A program made the position numbers and the translations under genes. A DNA stretch of 64,000 nucleotides from Arthrobacter gengyunqii (lineage in GTDB: Bacteria > Actinomycetota > Actinomycetes > Actinomycetales > Micrococcaceae): assembly GCF_023022985.1 (NCBI RefSeq), contig NZ_CP095461.1, positions 2,108,001 to 2,172,000 of the forward strand. The letters run 5' to 3'. Positions within the stretch are counted from its first letter, which is position 1. Each line of letters starts with the position of its first letter. Positions 20,657 to 31,092 of the stretch are shown piece by piece. Under the pieces are notes generated by a model. It saw only the letters and a list, made by a program, of their open reading frames with translations, ran no database searches and was not told the origin of the DNA.

Positions 20657-21499
20657 GTGTCGAACTTTTCGTGGGGACCGCAGGACATCAGCGCCCCGGC
20701 CCGGCGGGTGCTGCCGAAGGTCGGCGCCGAAGCAGGCCTGGTGCTTGAAGACGTGCAGAGCGGCTGGGTTGGCGCCGTGGTGCGGGTGGAGAAGTCCGGC
20801 GGGCTGCATTTGATGGTGCTGGAGGACCGGCGCGGCAAGACGAAGTCCTTCGAGCTCGGGTTTGGCTTCCTGCTGGACGGGGAGCCCGTGGAGGTGGTTC
20901 CGGCGGTCAAGGCAGCTGCCCCAGTGTCCCGGCGGACGGCGTCGGGCTCGGTCCGGGTGGACAACGTCCGGGCACGCACCGCCAGGGCAAGCCGCATCTG
21001 GGTTGAAGGAAAGCACGACGCCGAACTGGTGGAGAAGGTGTGGGGGGATGACCTGCGTGTGGAGGGCATCGTCGTCGAGCCGCTGCACGGTGTGGACGAC
21101 CTGTACTCCGCGGTGCGGGAATTCAGCCCGGGACCCGGCCGCCGGCTGGGAATCCTGGTGGACCATCTGGTGGCCGGGTCCAAGGAGTCCCGAATAGCGG
21201 CCGAAGCCATGGCCGTCCCCGGAGCCCGGGGGAACGTGCTGATTGTGGGCCACCCGTACGTGGATGTGTGGCAGGCCATCAAGCCGCAGACCATCGGGCT
21301 GACTGCCTGGCCCGTGGTGCCCCGCCACGAAGACTGGAAGACCGGCATCCTGAAGGGCCTCGGGTGGCCGCACCGGGACCACACCGACGTTGCCATGGGT
21401 TGGAAGAAACTGCTGGGCAGCGTCAATTCCTACGCTGATTTGGAGCCGTCGCTGCTGGGGCGGGTGGAGGAAGTGATCGACTTCCTGACCGTCCCTTAG
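20657..21499 (+). CDS. DUF3097 family protein
   Basis: Actinobacteria-specific protein of unknown function, 280 aa, with no membrane segments. I start it at GTG 20657 (MSNFSWGPQD) after a GAGGAC ribosome site. Conserved-looking blocks are RIWVEGKHDAELVEKVWGDDLRVEG and LGILVDHLVAGSKE. The first looks like a Toprim-type acidic patch (E...D), which would suggest nucleic-acid work, but that is only a resemblance. It is divergent from the hrcA operon and followed by a DUF4870 gene. Confidence 0.88.
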   Translation: MSNFSWGPQDISAPARRVLPKVGAEAGLVLEDVQSGWVGAVVRVEKSGGLHLMVLEDRRGKTKSFELGFGFLLDGEPVEVVPAVKAAAPVSRRTASGSVRVDNVRARTARASRIWVEGKHDAELVEKVWGDDLRVEGIVVEPLHGVDDLYSAVREFSPGPGRRLGILVDHLVAGSKESRIAAEAMAVPGARGNVLIVGHPYVDVWQAIKPQTIGLTAWPVVPRHEDWKTGILKGLGWPHRDHTDVAMGWKKLLGSVNSYADLEPSLLGRVEEVIDFLTVP

Positions 21500-21668
21500 G
21501 GGCTGCACCGCCGTGCCGTTGCGGGCTGCGGGCGCTCAACCCAGTACCCTAGATGAGATATGCAGCAGTCGGACGGTCCCAATCCGCACCGGCTCACCGG
21601 GTACCGGAAGTCACAAGCAAGTGACCTTAAGGCAAGACCACGGCGTCCAGAGGCAAAAGGAAACAGCA

Positions 21669-22097
21669 GTGTCGAACATCCGTCAGAATGACCAGCCCCG
21701 CCCCGATGACCGGGGTCCGGGCCAGCGTCCCCCCTATCAGGGTGCACCGGCCAACGCGCTGCCCCTGACCGCTTCCGAGGACCGGCAGTGGGCAACCATG
21801 GCGCACTTTGGCGGCATCCTGGGATTCATCCCGTCGATGATCATCTACCTGGTATTCCGCGACCGCGGCCCGTTCACGGCGCAGGAATCCAAGGAAGCGC
21901 TGAACTTCACACTGCCTCCCACCATCATCGCCATGGTGGCCTGGCTGCTGTCCTTCATACCGGTGATCGGCTGGGTCTTCGCCATCCTGAACGCCATGCT
22001 GTGGGTTGTCATCGCCGTCTCTTCGGTAGTGGCCGGCATTGAGTGCAACCGCGGACGGCCCTACCGGTACCCGCTGAACCTGCGCCGCATCCAGTAA
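21669..22097 (+). CDS. DUF4870 domain membrane protein
   Basis: Small membrane protein, 142 aa, of unknown function. A Pro/Gly/Asn-rich hydrophilic N-terminus (residues 1-35) precedes the DUF4870 core with ATMAHFGGILGFIPSMIIYL, RDRGPFTAQESKEALNF and two further hydrophobic helices. The GTG start at 21669 has AAAAGGAAACAGCA upstream. It is convergent with hemW. Confidence 0.88.
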   Translation: MSNIRQNDQPRPDDRGPGQRPPYQGAPANALPLTASEDRQWATMAHFGGILGFIPSMIIYLVFRDRGPFTAQESKEALNFTLPPTIIAMVAWLLSFIPVIGWVFAILNAMLWVVIAVSSVVAGIECNRGRPYRYPLNLRRIQ

Positions 22098-22110
22098 CGC
22101 CGGGCTGGAA

Positions 22111-23339
22111 TCAGTCCGGGAGCAGGCGGCGGACGACGGCGTCCGCCAGCAGGCGTCCCTTGGTCGTAAGCAGCACGCGGCCGGTCAGGGCGGCCCTGGC
22201 ATCCACCAGGCCGTCCGCCATCAAACCGGCCACGGCGAGCCGGCCTGATTCCTTCAGCCGGGACAGCTCCAGGCCTTCGGCCAGCCGGGTGCGCAGCATG
22301 ATGTCCTCCACATACCGGGTTTCGGCATCAAGGGTTTCGCGCCCGACGGCGGGCGACTCCCCCGCCCCGATCCGCTGGGCGTAGGCGGTGGGGTGCTTGG
22401 CGTTCCACCAGCGCACGCCGCCCGCATGGGAGTGGGCGCCGGGGCCGATTCCCCACCAGTCGTCGCTGCGCCAGTAGGCAAGGTTGTGCCGGCACTGGTC
22501 CGCGGGTGTCCGGGCCCAGTTGCTGACCTCGTACCAGGACAGGCCGGCCGCGGCCATCATCTCGTCGGCCACGAGGTATTTGTCCGCGTGGTCGTCGTCG
22601 TCGATCGGCGGAACTTCGCCGCGGCGCATCCGGGCCGCGAGCTTGGTGCCGTCCTCGATGATCAGGGCGTAAGCGGAAATGTGGTCCGGTTCGTAGCTCA
22701 GGGCTTCACGGACCGATACCTTCCAGTCCTCCAGCGACTCCCCCGGCGTGCCGTAGATGAGATCCACGCTCACGTTCAGGCCGGCGTCGCGCGCCCACTT
22801 CACGGCCTCGGGAACCCGCGACGGCGTGTGGGTGCGGTCCAGCACTGCCAGGACGTGCGGCACGGCGGACTGCATGCCGAAGGAGACCCGGGTGAACCCG
22901 GCATCAGCCAGCAGCTGCAGTGACTGCGGAGTGACCGAATCCGGGTTGGCTTCGGTGGTGACCTCGGCGCCCGGTTCCAGGCCCCAGGCGTCAATGGCCG
23001 TCTTTAGGATGGACGCGAGGTCCTCCGCGGGCAGCAGGGTGGGTGTGCCGCCGCCGAAGAACACGGTTCCCATCTTCCGGTCGGGCAGCCCTGAGGCTTT
23101 CAGCGCCCGGGCGGCGAAGCGTACTTCCTGTTCCGCCGTGCCGCCGTAGGCCGCCTGCGATGCCCCGCCGCCCAATTCCGTGGCGGTGTAGGTGTTGAAA
23201 TCGCAGTAGCCGCAGCGGACGGAGCAGAACGGAATGTGGACGTACAGACCAAACTTCCGCTCCGCCGCTCCCTCCGCCGCCTGCGCGGGCAGCAGACCAT
23301 CGGCGGGTGCCGGATCCCCGAGGGGCAGTGCGCTGGGTG

Positions 23340-23343
<4 letters not shown>
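22111..23343 (-). CDS. hemW: Radical SAM protein HemW (coproporphyrinogen dehydrogenase-like, haem chaperone)
   Basis: Radical SAM protein of the HemN/HemW group, now thought to insert haem rather than oxidise coproporphyrinogen. It is 410 aa. The cluster motif is [14 protein letters not shown] (C-x3-C-x2-C), followed by FGGGTPTLL and the typical [15 protein letters not shown] segment. The motif lacks the extra cysteine of true HemN (CxxxCxxCxC), which supports HemW. The GTG start at 23343 overlaps the lepA stop (GTGA), so translation is coupled to lepA. Confidence 0.93.
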
Positions 23344-25193
<1,850 letters not shown>

Positions 25194-25370
25194 TGTGGCG
25201 GTTCCTTTACTGTTCACAGGACTTCACGGCGGCCGCAGCGGCGGAGGCCGCGTGCCGGAACCGGACAAGGCGCGGTTCTTCGTTTTTCCTGGTGGTTTTA
25301 ACTGCTGAATTAACAGTCTCCCACGAATGCCAGCCCGCACTGGAACCGCAGAACGTAATAGCGTGGGCTC

Positions 25371-25895
25371 ATGTCCTTCTCCAACCGCTCCCTTCTTTCC
25401 CTGGCCCGCACGGCCATCCGACTGCTGACGCGCCCCTCTGCCGCCGAATCCCCCGCCCGTAAGTCTTCACCGGCGTCCTCCGCCCGGAAACCTGCCGCAC
25501 CGGGCGCTTATCCCGGCGACTACCGGGGCAAGGTCACCCCCGTTTACGCTCCGTCGCCGGACGGATCCCCCGACCCGGGCGAGGTGGTGTGGGCCTGGGT
25601 TCCCTATGAGGACGACTATTCGCAGGGCAAGGACCGCCCGGTGCTCCTGATTGGCCGCAGCGGCTCCCGGCTGCTGGCCCTGATGATGACCTCCCGCGAC
25701 CGCAACAACGGCCGGGAGTCCGATCCTGACTATGTGGATGTGGGCACCGGCCCCTGGGACAGCCAGGGCCGGCCCAGCGAGGTCAAGCTCGACCGGGTGC
25801 TGCAGCTGGACCCTGCCACTGTGCGGCGGCAGGGAGCCGTCATGCCTCCCGCCGCATTTCAGCGCGTCGCCACCCGCTTTTCCGCCCGGAACTGA
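25371..25895 (+). CDS. PemK/MazF-like family protein
   Basis: 174 aa; resembles the type II toxin PemK/MazF fold in its C-terminal half, with GEVVWAWVPYEDDYSQGKDRPVLLIG followed by VDVGTGPWDSQGRPSEVKLDRVLQLDP. The N-terminal ~60 residues are Ser/Ala/Pro-rich and look disordered. No antitoxin-like small ORF lies next to it: the neighbours are lepA (divergent) and rpsT. Conserved solitary proteins of this kind occur in Micrococcaceae chromosomes, so it may be a domesticated relative rather than an active toxin. Confidence 0.78.
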   Translation: MSFSNRSLLSLARTAIRLLTRPSAAESPARKSSPASSARKPAAPGAYPGDYRGKVTPVYAPSPDGSPDPGEVVWAWVPYEDDYSQGKDRPVLLIGRSGSRLLALMMTSRDRNNGRESDPDYVDVGTGPWDSQGRPSEVKLDRVLQLDPATVRRQGAVMPPAAFQRVATRFSARN

Positions 25896-26144
25896 GTTCC
25901 TGCTCCCCCGCCAAACCCCCGCCAAACCCCGGCTGCGCACCAAGGACAGCCGCGCCGTCGGCCGATGGGCGCCGCCAATGGGCCTTCGGGCCGAAGTTCT
26001 GCTAACATTTATTGCTGTGTGTCCGCGCAGGTCGACGGGCACTTCAGTTCAGGCGCCATTACGGTATCCCCACGCCGCTCAGTCAATGTCTGGGCTGAAA
26101 TTCCCTCACCGACCAAGTCCGCAATACAAAGAGAGTTTATATAA

Positions 26145-26405
26145 GTGGCCAATATTAAGTCCCAGAAGAAGCGCATCCTCACCAACGAGAAGGCGCGCAT
26201 GCGTAACAACTCGGTGAAGTCCGAGCTGAAGACCGCAATCCGCTCCGTTGACGTTGCCGTCAAGGCCAGCGACAAGGATGCAGCAGTCGCAGCGGTGGCC
26301 ACTGCCAGCCGCAAGCTGGACAAGGCTGTCAGCAAGGGTGTTATCCACAAGAACAATGCAGCCAACCGCAAGTCGGCCATCTCCAAGAAGGTCAACGCGC
26401 TCTAA
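26145..26405 (+). CDS. rpsT: Small ribosomal subunit protein bS20
   Basis: Primary 16S rRNA-binding ribosomal protein, 86 aa, with GTG start ([20 protein letters not shown]). It is basic and alpha-helical throughout, with the family's [24 protein letters not shown]-terminus. It is monocistronic; ~250 bp of non-coding DNA upstream holds its promoter and leader, and a UUCG-loop terminator follows. Confidence 0.98.
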   Translation: MANIKSQKKRILTNEKARMRNNSVKSELKTAIRSVDVAVKASDKDAAVAAVATASRKLDKAVSKGVIHKNNAANRKSAISKKVNAL

Positions 26406-26434
26406 GCTGTTGTTCTTGCATTAGTCTTATCGGC

Positions 26435-26462
26435 CTGGCCGGTCCCTTCGGGGGCCGGCCAG
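26435..26462. terminator. UUCG-tetraloop terminator between rpsT and holA
   Basis: A 12-bp stem (CTGGCCGGTCCC / GGGGCCGGCCAG, one G-U) is closed by a TTCG loop and followed by ACTGCTTTAAG. It sits between convergent rpsT and holA and could serve both. Confidence 0.85.
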
Positions 26463-26542
26463 ACTGCTTTAAGCGGCGTGGCACCCCAGCTTCAGCCGGG
26501 GCGGAACCAAGGACCGGCGGTTGTCGCCGGTCCAGCAGCCTC

Positions 26543-27580
26543 TTAGCGGCCGGCCGCAGCCAGCGAAATCACGGTAACCGCGTGCTCGACGGCGTACACG
26601 GGATCACGTCCGGCCCCCTTGACCTGCGCATCGGCTTCGGCCAGCACCTGCACGGCCTTGATGAGGGATTCCTGCGACCAGTGCTGGGCGTCGCGCCGCG
26701 CCTGATCCACCTGCCACGGCGCCATGCCCAGTTCCTTCGCCATGGAGGCCGAGGAGCCGCGCAGGTTCGCCACCTTGGCCACGGCCCGGACCTTCATGGC
26801 CAGCGCGCCCACCAGGGGCACGGGATCGACGCCGGTGTCCAGGGCATGGCGCAGCATGGACAGCGCCTGTCCCCCGCGTCCGGCCAGCGCCGCATCAGCC
26901 ACCTTGAACGCGGTGGCCTCCACCCGGCCGCCGTAGTATTTTTCGACGAGCTCTTCGCTGATTTCCCCGGTGGCATCGTTGATCAGCTGCCGGCAGGCGG
27001 CTGCCAGGTCCGCCAGTTTGGAACCTACTGCGGCAACGAGGGCCCGTGAAGCGGCCGGGTCGATCCGCCGTCGGGCCGCCTTAAATTCCTGGGCGACAAA
27101 ATCCAGCTTCTCTGCGTCCTTCTTGAACGGCTGGCACTCCACCACCGGGGCTCCGGCGGCCTTCACCGCGTCCAGCAGTTTCTTGCCGCGGTTACCGCCG
27201 CCGTGGCTGAGCACCAGCACCGTGTCGGGTGCGGTGTCCGTGAGATAGGCAAGGGTGTCGGTCAGGAACTCATCGTTCATGGCGGCCAGGTTCGAGGCCT
27301 CGATGAGCTTGGCCTCGCCGAACAGCGAAGGGCTCGAATGCAGCATGAGTTCGCCGGCGGCATAGGTTGCCGCGTCCAGGCGGACAATTTCCGTGTCCGG
27401 CTGGTCCTGACGCAGGGTGGCACGGATTCGTTCCATGGCGCGGCCGGCCAGATAGTCTTCGGGGCCGCTGAGCAGGACCACCGGAGCGGGTTCCACCTCA
27501 CGCCAGGAGACAATTTTTCCCGCGGACTTGCCGGTGGACTTCGCGGCACTGCGCTTACTGGACGGAACGGCCGGATTCAC
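26543..27580 (-). CDS. holA: DNA polymerase III subunit delta (intact copy)
   Basis: Clamp-loader delta subunit that opens the beta sliding clamp. It is 345 aa from GTG 27580 (MNPAVPSSKR), with AGGAG ten bases upstream. Family features are VLLSGPEDYLAGRAMERIR, the DAATYAAGELMLHSSPSLFGEAKLIEASN block and a helical C-terminal collar (LRHALDTGVDPVPLVGALAMKVRAVAKV). The first ~137 codons are duplicated at 35371-35782, where they abut comEC, the usual neighbour. So the 5' end of this intact copy, together with the island upstream of it, probably arrived by recombination. Confidence 0.96.
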   Translation of the reverse strand: MNPAVPSSKRSAAKSTGKSAGKIVSWREVEPAPVVLLSGPEDYLAGRAMERIRATLRQDQPDTEIVRLDAATYAAGELMLHSSPSLFGEAKLIEASNLAAMNDEFLTDTLAYLTDTAPDTVLVLSHGGGNRGKKLLDAVKAAGAPVVECQPFKKDAEKLDFVAQEFKAARRRIDPAASRALVAAVGSKLADLAAACRQLINDATGEISEELVEKYYGGRVEATAFKVADAALAGRGGQALSMLRHALDTGVDPVPLVGALAMKVRAVAKVANLRGSSASMAKELGMAPWQVDQARRDAQHWSQESLIKAVQVLAEADAQVKGAGRDPVYAVEHAVTVISLAAAGR

Positions 27581-27600
27581 AGCGAACAGACTCCTGGGGT
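27169..27600. repeat. Direct repeat, left copy: 5' part of holA
   Basis: About 430 bp, nearly identical to 35371-35802 and in the same orientation. It covers the first ~137 codons of holA and its ribosome site. By eye the copies differ at only about ten scattered bases, mostly near the ends. Weaker similarity continues ~50 bp upstream of the gene (around CAACACTACC / CAACATTACC). The pair brackets the low-GC island. Confidence 0.95.
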
Positions 27601-27649
27601 GGTGGCAACGAAAACGGGTTAGGCGACTCTTCAACACTACCCGTCCGCT

Positions 27650-28072
27650 GGTTCGAACGTCGTGTTTCGGCCGGCTGCCCATCTAGGTTGCTCCTACCGG
27701 TGTCACGCATCGGGGTGAACTGGCTCGACATTCTTGTTGTTATTCTGCCCCCATGTTTAAAAGCTAGGTATCCACGGCCTCAAACGCCTCGCGAACTGAA
27801 AAATGCAGCCTCTGCGCGGCACCTACCTTGAGGTACGTCGCGCGAGCCGGGGCCATCACTCCCTGCCTGCCGCGCATCTTGAGGCGACCCGGTAGACGCA
27901 GTGGTTCGCTGGGAGGCCGGTGGGGCGCGCTGGGCGACATGTTCCGGGAAACCCGGATCGCAAAAGGATTGACACCCCCTGGCACGTGTGACTAGTCTCA
28001 CATGCAGCTCGATGATTGAATTCAGAATTCGGAAGGCGGCAATGGGGCCGCTTCAACACGAAGGATGTTCAC
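27650..28072. other. Non-coding left part of the island
   Basis: About 420 bp with no convincing gene; the short open frames here overlap each other and resemble nothing. The last 110 bp hold the dctP promoter and leader. The inner part (27780-27960) is GC-rich and may be remnant DNA from a previous host. Confidence 0.5.
27969..28002 (+). promoter_or_regulatory. Putative dctP promoter with TGTGA-N6-TCACA operator
   Basis: A perfect -35 hexamer TTGACA (27969-27974) is followed 18 bp later by TAGTCT (27993-27998) as a possible -10. Overlapping it is a perfect dyad TGTGA-CTAGTC-TCACA (27987-28002), the half-site pattern of Crp/GlxR-type regulators. Because the dyad covers the -10, binding would be expected to repress. 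The site is 71 bp upstream of the dctP start codon. Confidence 0.6.
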
Positions 28073-29095
28073 ATGAGATCACGTAAAACACTCGCCACGG
28101 CGGCACTTTGTGTTCCACTTTTGGGCCTTACTGCCTGTGCGGGCGCCGCAGGTACCGCCAGCGACACGACAGAACTTAAAATCGCGCATGTTTGGCCGGA
28201 ATCATCCCCAGTAAATGACGCCGCCAAGTCAATTTCCAAATCAATCTCGGCAAGCACCGATGGTTCCCTTACAGCGAAAGTCTTTCCCGCCGGGCAATTG
28301 GGGGGGGACGTTGAGCTTAATGAGGGCCTCGTGAATGGAACGCTCGATTGCGCCCTTGTGAATCATACGACTGCGGGAATCGATCCACGGTTAGGCGTTG
28401 GTTTCCTTCCGTACATCGTCGATTCATTTGAGGATGCGGACAAGGTCTTCTATGGCGACGGCCTTATCGCGCACCAAAACCGCGAAGTGCTGGAAGAACA
28501 CGGAGTAGTAGCCCTCGAGTTCTTTGAAAACGGATTCCGCAGTATTTCAAATGATGAAAAAGCGGTTTCCTCTCCTGGTGATCTTCAAGGACTGAAAATC
28601 CGGCTGCCGGAGATCGCGGTCCTGCTGGACACTTTCAAAAATTGGGGGGCACAGCCTCTCGCCATGCCCCTCCCGGAGCTCTACACCGCTTTGCAACAGG
28701 GCACAGTTGACGGACAAGATAACGGCGTAGTCCTGACCGCTGATTCAAAGTTTCAGGAAGTACAGGACCATGTCTCCATCACAAACCATGTTTATGGTGC
28801 CGGAGTCATCGCCTGTAGCAAGGGAACTTGGGACAAGCTGACCCCAGAGGAGCAAACGGCCCTCAAGCAGGCTGCCGAAGAGGCCAGCCTAGAGCAGCGG
28901 GAGGCAAGTAGGGGGGACATAGCCTCAAGTATTAAAGAACTTGAGGATGCAGGGGTAGAGGTCACAGAGCTCACCGCTGAGCAGATGGATGCGTTTCGTA
29001 CAGACAGCATGAATATCTGGAACGATTATTCCGATACTTTCGGAACCGAGTTGATAGAGGAACTGCGCGCAGTATCCGAGGATGAAAATGGCTAA
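28073..29095 (+). CDS. dctP: TRAP transporter substrate-binding protein DctP
   Basis: Extracytoplasmic solute receptor of a tripartite ATP-independent periplasmic transporter; here lipid-anchored, as expected in a Gram-positive. It is 340 aa from ATG 28073 (MRSRKTLATA) with AAGGA upstream. The lipobox is GLTAC with Cys22. The mature domain shows ELKIAHVWPESSPVN and GLKIRLPE, whose Arg177 corresponds to the family's carboxylate-binding arginine, then ELYTALQQGTVDGQDN. The ligand is therefore probably an organic acid anion. The stop overlaps dctQ. Lower GC than the core genome. Confidence 0.93.
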   Translation: MRSRKTLATAALCVPLLGLTACAGAAGTASDTTELKIAHVWPESSPVNDAAKSISKSISASTDGSLTAKVFPAGQLGGDVELNEGLVNGTLDCALVNHTTAGIDPRLGVGFLPYIVDSFEDADKVFYGDGLIAHQNREVLEEHGVVALEFFENGFRSISNDEKAVSSPGDLQGLKIRLPEIAVLLDTFKNWGAQPLAMPLPELYTALQQGTVDGQDNGVVLTADSKFQEVQDHVSITNHVYGAGVIACSKGTWDKLTPEEQTALKQAAEEASLEQREASRGDIASSIKELEDAGVEVTELTAEQMDAFRTDSMNIWNDYSDTFGTELIEELRAVSEDENG

Positions 29096-29660
29096 GAAAG
29101 TCATTGGGAACCACGAAAAAGCCCTGAAGACTATTAGTCAATACCTCGACACGGTAGATCGTGGCCTTTCTGCGATGCTCATATCAGCAATGGCAGTCAT
29201 GCTTATGGCCGCGTTGGTGCAGGTAGGTGCCCGCCATTTGACTACAGAAACCGTCATCGGCCCGGACGAGATAGCCAGATACATGATGACTGGATCTACC
29301 TTTCTTGCAATCCCGGTTCTTGCACGACGACGCAATCACATCGCTGTAGATGCTCTCGCACATTACCTTCCCCGAGGTGCCAAGATCTGGCTGCAGCGCC
29401 TCTTACTGACCGTGGAACTAGTTTTTCTAGTGATATTTGCCTGCTTGGCGATAGAGGTGTTCTTGGCTTCCAATGAGGCTGGCCAAAGATCCGTTGGACT
29501 GGGAATTCCGTTGTCTTGGCCACTGTTTCCGGTTGTCGCTGGAGCAACGATTGGAGCAGCCGTTACTGCCGCACTTCTTCTGGAATCAATCCTAAAAACG
29601 GGTCAGCCTTCCGTGGCTGAGCTGGAGGAGCAGGTAGACGTTGGAGGGATGAAGCCATGA
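29088..29660 (+). CDS. dctQ: TRAP transporter small permease DctQ
   Basis: Small four-helix membrane subunit of the TRAP permease, 190 aa. I prefer the ATG at 29088 because GAGG lies six bases before it; the ATG at 29082 sits directly on that GAGG. Typical features are the VGARHLTTETVIGPDEIARYMMTG segment and LARRRNHIAVDALAHYLP. It overlaps the dctP 3' end by 8 bp, and its stop overlaps the dctM start (ATGA), so the three are translationally coupled. Confidence 0.92.
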   Translation: MAKKVIGNHEKALKTISQYLDTVDRGLSAMLISAMAVMLMAALVQVGARHLTTETVIGPDEIARYMMTGSTFLAIPVLARRRNHIAVDALAHYLPRGAKIWLQRLLLTVELVFLVIFACLAIEVFLASNEAGQRSVGLGIPLSWPLFPVVAGATIGAAVTAALLLESILKTGQPSVAELEEQVDVGGMKP

Positions 29661-31006
29661 TTATTGCCGCGGCCCTGACCCTGATCATGATCGTGCTCGG
29701 AATCCCCGTAGCCTACGCATTTGGAATCGGTGGACTATTCGCCTTTGCGTCTTTCGGGGATGTATCTCAGCTCCCTTCAGTCACCTATCACGCGATAGAT
29801 TCCTATCCCCTACTTGCCATTCCCTTCTTTCTCCTGGCCGGAGAAATCATGAAGAGTGGGGGAGTTACACGTCGCTTGGTTAACTTTGTCGCCATTTTTA
29901 CCGGTTGGATTCGTGGCGGCATGGGTTTGAATCTTCTGGGTGCTTCTGCAATCTTCGGTGCTATTTCTGGTTCCTCCATCGCAACCGTATCCGCCATAGG
30001 GTCGATCATGACACCGGAAATGGTCAAGCGGGGATACCCTCGGAATTACATCGGCGGCATCACTTCCGTGGCGGGTCTGCTTGGAATTCTCATCCCTCCG
30101 AGCATCCCCATGATTGTCTATGGAATGACGGCAAATGTATCGATCAGTCAGCTATTCCTCTCCGGTATAAGCGCAGGGATATTGCTGTTCCTCGCTATGG
30201 CCATCGTCAACCTCTGGTGGGCACGCAAACGCGTGGATCTTCGAGACCGGGTGGAAGAAGACCAAGAAGAATCGCCCACAACCACTGGTGGCACGATAAA
30301 GCCATCAGGATCGCTCCGAACCCTGCAAAAAGCCCCAGGCACCACTCGCGTTCGGGTGTCCCCCCTGCATCGCATAGGTGTGGCCATACCCGCGCTCCTC
30401 ATGCCGATCATCATCCTTGGAGGAATCTACTCGGGCCTGTTGACGCCCACCGAATCCGGCGCCGCAGCGTGCGTATATGGGCTGCTTGTTGGACTGCTTA
30501 TTTACCGTGAAATTAAACCGAACAATGTACCGCAGATCCTGTCACGCAGCATCCTCGCCGCCGCACCGATCATGCTAATTATTGCATTGGGGGGCGTCTT
30601 CTCACGGGCCCTCACACTCTCAGGAGTTACTACCGAGCTGACCATGTGGATCGAGTCTCTCAATACACCTACCTGGGTAATCCTTGTGGCCATGAACATT
30701 CTTCTCCTTTTGGTGGGATGCTTCGTTGAGGAAAATACAGCCATCATTATCCTTACTCCTTTGTTACTCCCCATCGCCGTAGGCATAGGCGTCGATCCTG
30801 TTCACTTCGGCATGATCATGGTCCTGAACCTAGGAATGGGTCTAGCAACGCCGCCCATGGCACCTAACATCTTTGTTGCCGCACGGGCGTGCCAAGTGCC
30901 ATTCCACAAAATCATAGGAACTGCCGGATTTTTCCTGCTAACAGCCGCCCTCCCTGTGCTTATCATCATCAATGCGTTTCCGGCCTTGTCGCTCTGGTAC
31001 AGGTGA
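29657..31006 (+). CDS. dctM: TRAP transporter large permease DctM
   Basis: Large ion-coupled permease (sodium or proton driven) that translocates the substrate released by DctP. It is 449 aa with 11-12 hydrophobic segments. Diagnostic blocks are PFFLLAGEIMKSGGVTRRLV, ASAIFGAISGSSIATVSAIGSIMTPEM, GLLGILIPPSIPMIVYG and GMGLATPPMAPNIFVAARACQ. A hydrophilic loop of ~45 residues (around 200-245, Glu/Thr-rich) makes it slightly longer than typical DctM. The downstream enzyme gene starts 86 bp later on the same strand. Confidence 0.94.
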   Translation: MIIAAALTLIMIVLGIPVAYAFGIGGLFAFASFGDVSQLPSVTYHAIDSYPLLAIPFFLLAGEIMKSGGVTRRLVNFVAIFTGWIRGGMGLNLLGASAIFGAISGSSIATVSAIGSIMTPEMVKRGYPRNYIGGITSVAGLLGILIPPSIPMIVYGMTANVSISQLFLSGISAGILLFLAMAIVNLWWARKRVDLRDRVEEDQEESPTTTGGTIKPSGSLRTLQKAPGTTRVRVSPLHRIGVAIPALLMPIIILGGIYSGLLTPTESGAAACVYGLLVGLLIYREIKPNNVPQILSRSILAAAPIMLIIALGGVFSRALTLSGVTTELTMWIESLNTPTWVILVAMNILLLLVGCFVEENTAIIILTPLLLPIAVGIGVDPVHFGMIMVLNLGMGLATPPMAPNIFVAARACQVPFHKIIGTAGFFLLTAALPVLIIINAFPALSLWYR

Positions 31007-31092
31007 CCTCAAAAATTTCGTGAGCAGTCAGTTTTGTTTGTTTGGCTCATCGTGCCGGCGAGCCCGCATATGCAATAGAAAGGGAAGCCCTC

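Noticed and set aside
27764..28059. Several overlapping minus-strand frames in the left part of the island
   Set aside because: They overlap each other in different frames, lack ribosome sites and resemble nothing.
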